Of a DNA stretch of 64,000 nt, positions 57,064-64,000 are shown one piece after another. Positions within the stretch are counted from its first letter, which is position 1. Every line of letters begins with the position of its first letter. The translations under genes and the position numbers were made by a program. The stretch is from Thermus caldilimi (GTDB taxonomy: Bacteria; Deinococcota; Deinococci; Deinococcales; Thermaceae), in NCBI RefSeq assembly GCF_004684245.1, contig NZ_CP038452.1:1102796-1166795 (forward strand), written 5' to 3'. Below the pieces are notes generated by a model that worked only from the letters and a program-made list of their open reading frames with translations, was not told the origin of the DNA and did not search any database.

Positions 57064-58365
57064 ATGAGAAAACTTCTTTTCCTTCTTTTCCTCCTCCTTC
57101 TACCCGCCCTGGCCGCCCCCAGGCTGGTGGTGGAGCCGGACGATGGGGTTAAGCCGCTACTGGACCTCATCGCCTCGGCCCGGGAGGAAATCCTGGTGAA
57201 GATGTACCTCTGGACCCCAAGCCGCCTGGACGTGGTGGACGCCTTGGGAGAAGCCGTGGCCCGGGGCGTGAAGGTTAAGGTCCTTTTGGAGCGGGAGCCC
57301 TCCGGGGGACGGGTGGACCTCACGGTATTCCAGGCCCTGAAGGAACGGGGAGTAGACGTCAAGCTCACCACCCCCTTCCGCTTTGTCTTCGTCCACGAGA
57401 AAAGCCTGGTGGTGGACCGCAAGCGGGCCTGGGTGGGCACCATGAACCTCACGGGAAGTTCCTTCACCGCCAACCGGGAGTACGCCCTCATCCTGGACGA
57501 TCCCAGACAGGTGGCGGAGGTGGTGAAGGTCTTTGAAGCGGACTGGGAGGGGAAAAGGCTGGATCTCTCCCAGGCGCTTCTGGTCTGGGCTCCAAGCCGT
57601 ACCCTGGGCGGGGTCAAGGAGGGCAACGCCCGGGAAACCCTCCTCACCCTGATTCGCAGGGCCAAGAAAGAGGTTTTCCTGGAGCACCAGGCCATGGCCG
57701 ACCCCGAGGTGGTGGCCACCCTCAAGGAAACCTTGGCCAGAGGGGTCCGGGTCCGCCTGGTGGGAAGCCCCCAGGAGCCGGGGGACACCTACTTCCTGGC
57801 GGGAGCGGAGGAGCTAAGGCAGGCCGGGGCGGATCTCCGCTTCCTACCCGATCCCTACGTGCACGCCAAAGCCCTGGTGGTGGACGGGGAGGTGGCCCTT
57901 CTGGGAAGCCTGAACCTGAGCGCCAATTCCTTAAACGCCAACCGGGAGCTTTCCGTGCGCTTCACCCACAAAGAAGCTCCCGAGGCCTTCGCCAGGCTCC
58001 TTTCCGTTATGGAAAGGGACTTCCAGGCAGGCCTTACCGAAAACCCCTTTGCCCTACCGCCCCTGGAAGGGGTCATCCCCTGGCAAGAGGCCCCGAAATA
58101 CTTTGGCCGTATAGCCACGGTGGAAGGGGTGGTTCAGCAGGTGGAAGACCGGGGTACCGTGGCCTTCCTCCGGTTCGGACCCGGGGAAAGCGACCTGAGG
58201 CTGGTGGTTTTCCCAAGGAGTTACGCCCTCTTCCGGCAACCCTTCCCTCAAAGCTACCTGGGTAAGAAGGTAAGGGCCAGGGGGCGCATCGTGCTTTACG
58301 CCGGCTACTACGAGATCGTGCTAGAGGATCCCTCGGCCCTCGAGGTGCTGGATGGAAGCCCTTAA
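57064..58365 (+). CDS. Secreted phospholipase-D-family protein with C-terminal OB-fold
   Basis: A 433-residue protein starting at ATG 57064 (GGAAGGTGG just upstream) with a signal peptide (MRKLLFLLFLLLLPALAAP). Two HKD domains are complete: FVHEKSLVVDRKRAWVGTMNLTGSS and YVHAKALVVDGEVALLGSLNLSANS, each HxKx4D with the following G-[ST]-x-N. Residues 345-425 form a separate OB-fold-like domain (FGRIATVEGVVQQVEDRGTVAFLRFGPGESDLRLVVFPRSYALF...LGKKVRARGRIVLYAGYYEIVLEDPSALEVL), similar to nucleic-acid-binding modules. A periplasmic nuclease is more likely than a lipase. It overlaps the next gene by 14 bases. Confidence 0.8.
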   Translation: MRKLLFLLFLLLLPALAAPRLVVEPDDGVKPLLDLIASAREEILVKMYLWTPSRLDVVDALGEAVARGVKVKVLLEREPSGGRVDLTVFQALKERGVDVKLTTPFRFVFVHEKSLVVDRKRAWVGTMNLTGSSFTANREYALILDDPRQVAEVVKVFEADWEGKRLDLSQALLVWAPSRTLGGVKEGNARETLLTLIRRAKKEVFLEHQAMADPEVVATLKETLARGVRVRLVGSPQEPGDTYFLAGAEELRQAGADLRFLPDPYVHAKALVVDGEVALLGSLNLSANSLNANRELSVRFTHKEAPEAFARLLSVMERDFQAGLTENPFALPPLEGVIPWQEAPKYFGRIATVEGVVQQVEDRGTVAFLRFGPGESDLRLVVFPRSYALFRQPFPQSYLGKKVRARGRIVLYAGYYEIVLEDPSALEVLDGSP

Positions 58366-58651
58366 GGCCCTGGGCTACGAGATAAGCCCCATAGAAGGAG
58401 GCTTCTACGGGGAGAAGCGCCTGGGGGGCGTGGTCTACCAGGTCTTCTACTCCGAGGCAGGGGACGTGCGCCTAAGGCGCCTTCGCTTCCTGAGGGAGGA
58501 GGCAAAGCCCTTAAACCTGGCCGGGGTGGCAGGGGAGTGGGCAGCCCGGTACCAGGTGGAGGAGAACTTCTTCGCTGTGGCGAACCCTCAGGACCTCCCC
58601 AGCCTGGTCCTGGCCTTTGAACGCCTTGACCTAGGGGGAGAAACCCCCTAA
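58352..58651 (+). CDS. Hypothetical protein, 99 residues
   Basis: The frame starts with an ATG inside the last codons of the PLD gene and ends at 58651. The sequence (MEALKALGYEISPIEGGFYGEKRLGGVVYQVFYSEAGDVRLRRLRFLREEAKPLNLAGVAGEWAARYQVEENFFAVANPQDLPSLVLAFERLDLGG) has regular strand-helix alternation and codon use like its neighbours, so it is probably real. No family or signal peptide was recognised. Coupling to the PLD gene suggests a joint function. Confidence 0.6.
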   Translation: MEALKALGYEISPIEGGFYGEKRLGGVVYQVFYSEAGDVRLRRLRFLREEAKPLNLAGVAGEWAARYQVEENFFAVANPQDLPSLVLAFERLDLGGETP

Positions 58652-58715
58652 ACTCAAGGGCAATATGCGTCTGCCCCAGGGCAATGACGCCTAGACGGGG
58701 GGCAAGGCCATCCGG

Positions 58716-58743
58716 CCCCCCCGGTCCCCCATGGCCGGGGGGG
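58716..58743 (+). promoter_or_regulatory. 9-bp GC hairpin upstream of aspS2
   Basis: CCCCCCCGG (58716-58724) pairs perfectly with CCGGGGGGG (58735-58743) around a ten-base loop, ending 22 bases before the aspS2 ATG. No U tract follows. It may terminate the upstream transcript or regulate aspS2 expression. Confidence 0.45.
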
Positions 58744-58765
58744 TCAAACCTTAAGAGGAGGGAGC

Positions 58766-60033
58766 ATGCGGGTTCTGGTGCGGAACTTGAAGAAGCATGT
58801 GGGCGAAGAGGTGGAGCTTTTGGGCTTTCTCCACTGGCGGCGGGACCTGGGCAAGGTGCAGTTCCTATTGCTCCGGGACCGAAGCGGCATCGTGCAGGTG
58901 GTCACCGGAGGGCAGAAACTCCCCTTGCCGGAAAGCAGCCTTCGGGTAAGGGGCCAGGTGGTGGAAAACCCCAAGGCCCCAGGGGGCCTCGAGGTGCAGG
59001 CAAAGGAAATAGAGATCCTCTCCCCTGCCCTGGAGCCCACCCCGGTGGAAATCCCCAAGGAGGAGTGGCGGGCAAGCCCCGACACCCTTCTGGAATACCG
59101 CTACGTCACCCTAAGGGGGGAGAAGGCCCGCGCCCCCCTCAAGGTCCAAGCCACCCTGGTGCGGGGCTTCCGCCGCTACCTGGACCGCCAGGACTTCACG
59201 GAGATCTTCACCCCCAAGGTGGTGCGGGCCGGGGCCGAGGGCGGCTCGGGGCTTTTCGGGGTGGACTACTTTGAGTATCGGGCCTACCTGGCCCAGTCCC
59301 CCCAGCTCTACAAGCAGATCATGGTGGGGGTGTTTGAGCGCGTCTACGAGGTGGCCCCGGTCTGGCGCATGGAGGAGCACAACACCAGCCGCCACCTGAA
59401 CGAGTACCTCTCCCTGGACGTGGAAATGGGGTTCATCGGGGGGAGGAGGACCTCATGCGGCTTGAGGAAAACCTCCTGCAGGAGATGCTGGAGGAAGCCC
59501 TTTCCAGCGCCGGAAACGAGATCCGGCTCTTGGAAGCCGAGTGGCCCTCCTTCCCCAAGGAAATCCCCCGCCTGACCCATGCCGAAGCCCGGAAAATCCT
59601 GAAGGAGGAACTGGGCTACCCCGTGGGCCAGGACCTTTCCGAGGAAGCGGAGCGCCTCTTGGGCCAGTACGCCAAGGAGCGCTGGGGTTCGGACTGGCTC
59701 TTCATCACCCATTACCCCCGAAGCCTTCGTCCCTTCTACACCCACCCCGAGGAAAACGGCACCACAAGGAGCTTTGACCTCCTCTTCCGGGGCTTGGAGA
59801 TCACCTCCGGGGGCCAGAGGATCCACCGCTACCAGGACCTGGTGGAAAGCCTGAAGGCCAAGGGCATGGACCTCGAGGGCTTCCGGGGGTACCTGGAGGT
59901 CTTCAAGTACGGCATGCCCCCCCATGGGGGGTTCGCCATCGGGGCGGAAAGGCTCACGCAAAAGCTCCTTGGCCTGCCCAACGTGCGCTACGCCCGGGCC
60001 TTCCCCAGGGACCGGCACCGGCTCACGCCCTAG
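58766..60033 (+). pseudogene. aspS2: Aspartyl-tRNA synthetase, archaeal (AspRS2) type, -1 frameshift
   Basis: Two frames together give a full-length (about 422 residue) archaeal-type AspRS. The 5' part has the OB anticodon-binding domain (HVGEEVELLGFLHWRRDLGKVQFLLLRDRSGIVQVV) and class II motif 2 (YEVAPVWRMEEHNTSRHLNEYLSLDVEMGF). The 3' part begins MRLEENLLQEMLEEAL and includes LRPFYTHPEENGTTRSFDLLFRGLEITSGGQRIHRY and motif 3 (GMPPHGGFAIGAERLTQKLLGL). The break is at six G, 59438-59443; a seventh gives FIGGEEDLMRLEEN. In Thermus this non-discriminating enzyme makes Asp-tRNA-Asn for GatCAB (from memory). If the frameshift is real, no active protein is made. Confidence 0.85.
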
Positions 60034-60034
60034 G

Positions 60035-60062
60035 CCCCGTTGGGGCTTGCGCCCCAACGGGG
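60035..60062 (+). terminator. Perfect 12-bp hairpin after aspS2
   Basis: CCCCGTTGGGGC (60035-60046) pairs with GCCCCAACGGGG (60051-60062) around TTGC, starting one base past the stop. It has no U tract, a form of terminator common in Thermus. Confidence 0.7.
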
Positions 60063-60114
60063 ACCCCAGAGAAGCCTTGGAAGCCTTGGTTGCGCCATTT
60101 TCCACCCTTGGGGC

Positions 60115-60142
60115 CCCCATCGCGGCCTAAGCCGCGATGGGG
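60115..60142 (-). terminator. Perfect 12-bp hairpin after sdhB
   Basis: CCCCATCGCGGC (60115-60126) pairs with GCCGCGATGGGG (60131-60142) around CTAA, three bases past the sdhB stop (minus strand). It mirrors the aspS2 hairpin in the same 112-base convergent gap. Confidence 0.7.
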
Positions 60143-60145
60143 TGC

Positions 60146-60844
60146 TTAGAACCGATCAAAGAGGATGGCCCGCTTGACCTCTTCAATGAGCTGGGTCACG
60201 GGGATCTCCCGGGGGCAGGCCTCGGTGCAGTTGTAGGCGGTGCGGCACCGCCAGACCCCGCTCCCCGAGCCCAGGGCCTTGAAACGTTCTCTCTTCCCCC
60301 GGTCGCGGGAGTCAAAGATGAAGCGGTGGGCCTGAACGATGGCGGCAGGACCCAGATACGTCCCGTTTACCCAGAAAACCGGGCAGCTGGTAGTACAGGA
60401 AGCGCAGAGGATGCACTTGGTGCCGTGGTCAAACCGTTCCCGTTCCTCAGGGCTTTGCAAACGCTCCCGCGCAGGGGGCGGCTCGTCGTTGATGAGGTAG
60501 GGCTTCACCGCCCGGTAGGCGGCGAAGAAGGGCTCCATGTCCACGATGAGGTCCTTCTCCACCGGCAGGCCCCGGATGGGTTCTACGGTGATCACGTTCC
60601 CCAGGTCCTTCACCAGGGTCTTGCAGGCCAGGCGGTTTCTGCCGTTGATAAGCATGGCATCGGAGCCGCAGATGCCGTGGCCGCAGCTCCGGCGGAAGGC
60701 CAGGGTGCCGTCCTGGTCCCACTTCACTTTGTGGAGGAGGTCCAAAACCCGGTCCCAAGGTTCGGCCTCCACCTGGTAGGTGTGCCAGGTGGGCTTCTGG
60801 TCCTTGGCGGGGTCAAAGCGGAGGATCTTCAGGGTTACCTGCAT
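60146..60844 (-). CDS. sdhB: Succinate dehydrogenase iron-sulfur subunit
   Basis: A 232-residue subunit of complex II with all three cluster motifs. The [2Fe-2S] site is SCGHGICGSDAMLINGRNRLAC, with Asp in place of the third Cys as in E. coli SdhB. [4Fe-4S]: CILCASCTTSCP. [3Fe-4S]: CRTAYNCTEACP. It passes electrons from SdhA to quinone in the membrane. It is last in the sdhCDAB unit, eight bases after sdhA. Confidence 0.95.
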   Translation of the reverse strand: MQVTLKILRFDPAKDQKPTWHTYQVEAEPWDRVLDLLHKVKWDQDGTLAFRRSCGHGICGSDAMLINGRNRLACKTLVKDLGNVITVEPIRGLPVEKDLIVDMEPFFAAYRAVKPYLINDEPPPARERLQSPEERERFDHGTKCILCASCTTSCPVFWVNGTYLGPAAIVQAHRFIFDSRDRGKRERFKALGSGSGVWRCRTAYNCTEACPREIPVTQLIEEVKRAILFDRF

Positions 60845-60852
60845 GGCGCCTC

Positions 60853-62586
<1,734 letters not shown>

Positions 62587-62587
62587 A

Positions 62588-62983
62588 CTAGTTCACCCCG
62601 AAATCGTGATTGAAAAGGGAAAGGCTTCCCAGGAAGAAAAGAAAGGCGATGAGGCTGTAGAGCACCACCTTGGTCCAGAAGCGCCTGGACGGGTTTCGAA
62701 TCCAGTCATCCAGCACATACCTAAGCCCGTTGGCCCCGTGCAAGAGACCTAAGGCCAGGATCAAAAGGTCGTAGATCTTCCAAGTGGTCTGGGAAAGTCT
62801 CTTGGCCACGTACTCGTAGTTGATGCTGTTGAGGTCGGTGATGACGGAGTTCATCCACATGTGGCCGATGAGCAAGAAGACCAACACCACCCCGGAGATG
62901 CGCATGAAGACCCACCAGTAAAGCTCCAGGTTGGTGCTGGCCTCGAGGAGAGCCTCCTCATAGCGCTTGGACTTAATCGCCAT
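62588..62983 (-). CDS. sdhD: Succinate dehydrogenase membrane anchor subunit D
   Basis: About 131 residues from the ATG at 62983; the GTG at 62989 is in frame. It has three membrane segments (VFMRISGVVLVFLLIGHMWMNSVI, IYDLLILALGLLHGANGLRYVL, VVLYSLIAFLFFLGSLSLF), with His residues in GHMWM and LLHGANG placed to bind heme b. It anchors complex II and forms the quinone site with SdhC. The start overlaps the sdhC 3' end by 11 bases. Confidence 0.88.
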   Translation of the reverse strand: MAIKSKRYEEALLEASTNLELYWWVFMRISGVVLVFLLIGHMWMNSVITDLNSINYEYVAKRLSQTTWKIYDLLILALGLLHGANGLRYVLDDWIRNPSRRFWTKVVLYSLIAFLFFLGSLSLFNHDFGVN

Positions 62984-63338
62984 GGCCACCCCCTAAAATG
63001 CCCCCTCCAATCTTCAGCAGGAAAGGAAGGTAGAAGATCACGAAAAGAACCCAGACCCCGTACCAAAGCTGCCGCTGGTAGCGCACCCCCCAGGCGGTGA
63101 AGTCCATGAGGATGATCCTGAGCCCGTTGAACCCGTGGTAAAGCACCCCAGCGATGAGAAGTAGGAGCCCGATCTGGAACACCGGCTGGTGGTAGAACTT
63201 CATGAGGGCGTTGGACACCTCCGGACCCCACATGGCGCTGGAAATGTTAGCCACGTGGAGGATTAGGAAAACCAGGATGCCGAGGCCCGAAATCCGGTGC
63301 AGGTAAAACGCCCACTGCCCTTCTCTTCCCCTGTACAT
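62973..63338 (-). CDS. sdhC: Succinate dehydrogenase cytochrome b subunit C
   Basis: A 121-residue membrane protein. LHRISGLGILVFLILHVANISSAMW has the family R-I-S-G and heme-region His, and QIGLLLLIAGVLYHGFNGLRIILMDFTAWG and LWYGVWVLFVIFYLPFLL are the other helices. It is first in sdhCDAB; GGAGGTGCC directly precedes the ATG. The minus-strand TATGAT box at 63359-63364 is the likely -10 element. An insertion sequence lies immediately upstream. Confidence 0.9.
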   Translation of the reverse strand: MYRGREGQWAFYLHRISGLGILVFLILHVANISSAMWGPEVSNALMKFYHQPVFQIGLLLLIAGVLYHGFNGLRIILMDFTAWGVRYQRQLWYGVWVLFVIFYLPFLLKIGGGILGGGHGD

Positions 63339-63358
63339 GGCACCTCCTTGCCGGGGAT

Positions 63359-63364
63359 ATCATA
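63359..63364 (-). promoter_or_regulatory. Likely -10 box of the sdhCDAB operon
   Basis: TATGAT on the minus strand (ATCATA on plus), 20 bases before sdhC. The position of a -35 box 17 bases upstream falls at about 63382-63387, inside the transposase gene end, where the match (AAGTTT) is poor. Confidence 0.5.
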
Positions 63365-63378
63365 CCACCTTTCTTAAC

Positions 63379-64000
63379 TCAAAACTTGCACCTCCCGAAT
63401 ACCCTGCATGAACACCCCCTTCCCCCCGCAGGCGGAGGCCAAAGACCCAAAGCTCCCAGCTCGGCCATGAGGACCCGCAAGACCACCTCCGGCAGAAGCA
63501 GGCGCGCCGCCTCCCGCCCAGCCTCCCGCCAAGAAAGACCTCTCCCGTCTGGAGCTAGCCTCACCCAGTGGGCCAGCAGGTAAGCCAGGAAGGACAACAC
63601 CAGAAACCGATGCACCCCCAAGGCCGTCCGCTGCCCAAAACGCCCCAGGGAAAACTCGCTCTTTACCGTGCGGAAGAAGTGCTCAATGGTAAACCGCCGC
63701 CGCCCCCACACCAGCACAGTCCGTGGCCCCGCGGGAAAGGTGGCCACCACGTACCGCCACTCCCACCCTCCCCCGGGTAAGGGATAGCGGTACCAGCTCA
63801 CCCACACGGGAAAGGGAAGTCCCCGCAGGTGCACCCGGCTCCCCTGCCGTCTGAGCCCAAAGAGGGGAAGCCCCTCCCGCGTCTTTCGGTCCCGCCGCAT
63901 CCCCACCACCGCTTCCAGACCCAACCCCCGCACCCCCACAAGAAACCGGGCGGTGCCGAAGGCAGCATCGGCCACCACCCGAAGGTGGAAGGACTTGCGC
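63379..64000 (-). mobile_element. IS4-type transposase, 5' end beyond the window
   Basis: About 207 codons of a DDE transposase reading leftward from beyond the right edge. VVADAAFGTARFL carries a catalytic Asp. FTIEHFFRTVKSEFSLGRFGQRTALGVHRFLVLSFLAYLLAHW has the R-x3-E-x6-K arrangement of the IS4 group (R-F-T-I-E-HFFRTV-K). The frame is open to base 64000 (RKSFHLRVVADAAFG), so the GTG at 63978 is probably internal. It lies 41 bases upstream of sdhC. The IS end and inverted repeats could not be fixed because only one end is visible. Confidence 0.75.

Noticed and set aside
60035-60142. Inverted repeats of an insertion element
   Set aside because: The two stems are unrelated in sequence, each is its own hairpin, and only about 50 bases lie between them.

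Overview
The window is GC-rich (roughly two-thirds G+C) and very densely coded. Its protein content and order point to a Thermus species. The supporting features are a PyrR-led pyrimidine cluster with a leader peptide and attenuator, an archaeal-type non-discriminating AspRS, a class II ribonucleotide reductase, a tungsten-type aldehyde oxidoreductase, SPW and DUF1999 proteins, GTG starts, and many promoters whose -10 box lies 6-10 bases before the start codon. No CRISPR array, prophage or rRNA operon was seen. There is one tRNA gene (CAT anticodon). Almost everything is chromosomal housekeeping. The accessory material is two insertion sequences, two decayed Uma2-like genes and a broken toxin-antitoxin pair.

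Layout. 1-6.6 kb: a 5'-truncated von Willebrand A protein, a frameshifted DUF1999 acetyltransferase-fold gene, a small HMA-like protein, a glutaryl-CoA-dehydrogenase-like enzyme, holA and the tldD-tldE(pmbA) pair. 6.6-9.2 kb: AbrB antitoxin with a truncated PIN toxin, a 2-hydroxyacid dehydrogenase, a TauE-type permease and an SPW membrane protein. 9.2-13.7 kb: pyrR-pyrB-pyrC behind a complete regulatory leader, a degenerate Uma2 gene, and pyrD on the other strand. 13.7-20.6 kb: a lipoprotein, lon, a SARP-like regulator facing an unknown beta-rich protein across repeated TTAACG boxes, mobA and an FAD oxidoreductase. 20.6-30.7 kb: a frameshifted membrane protein, miaB, tRNA, a YbjN protein, a DAO-type oxidoreductase, icd, an RNB nuclease, oligoendopeptidase F, truD and a small porin-like protein. 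30.7-34.2 kb: an IS481-type element, two alpha/beta hydrolases, a thioesterase and a dipeptidase. 34.2-45.6 kb: uvrC, argS, a frameshifted htrA-like gene, two deoxynucleoside kinases, murE, trmFO, a Uma2 fragment, hisF, hisIE and glpX. 45.6-54.5 kb: class II RNR, DUF58, a possible structured RNA region, aldehyde ferredoxin oxidoreductase, a sugar/glycerol-phosphate ABC transporter and tsaB. 54.5-64 kb: a flavoprotein, a CrtC-like lipoprotein, tatD, a secreted phospholipase-D/OB-fold protein, aspS2 (frameshifted), sdhCDAB and an IS4-type transposase running off the right edge.

Functional links. Pyrimidine synthesis (pyrR, pyrB, pyrC, pyrD) sits together, and the salvage kinases plus RNR cover deoxynucleotide supply. 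icd and sdhCDAB are TCA-cycle genes. MobA could supply the modified pterin used by the aldehyde oxidoreductase. MurE carries an atypical substrate loop that fits the ornithine-type peptidoglycan known for Thermus.

The clearest unusual signals are: (1) four genes broken by a single missing base at or next to a run of six G (or C); (2) TTAACG boxes in both orientations, including an 11-bp-spaced tandem, between the SARP-like gene and its divergent neighbour; (3) sharp palindromes overlapping the tldD and icd promoters; (4) a foldable three-way-junction sequence in the convergent gap at 48.04-48.29 kb; (5) a large soluble insertion in an ABC permease; and (6) the absence of the bbc reading frame that separates pyrB and pyrC in Thermus ZO5. 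No wholly new multi-gene system could be demonstrated.
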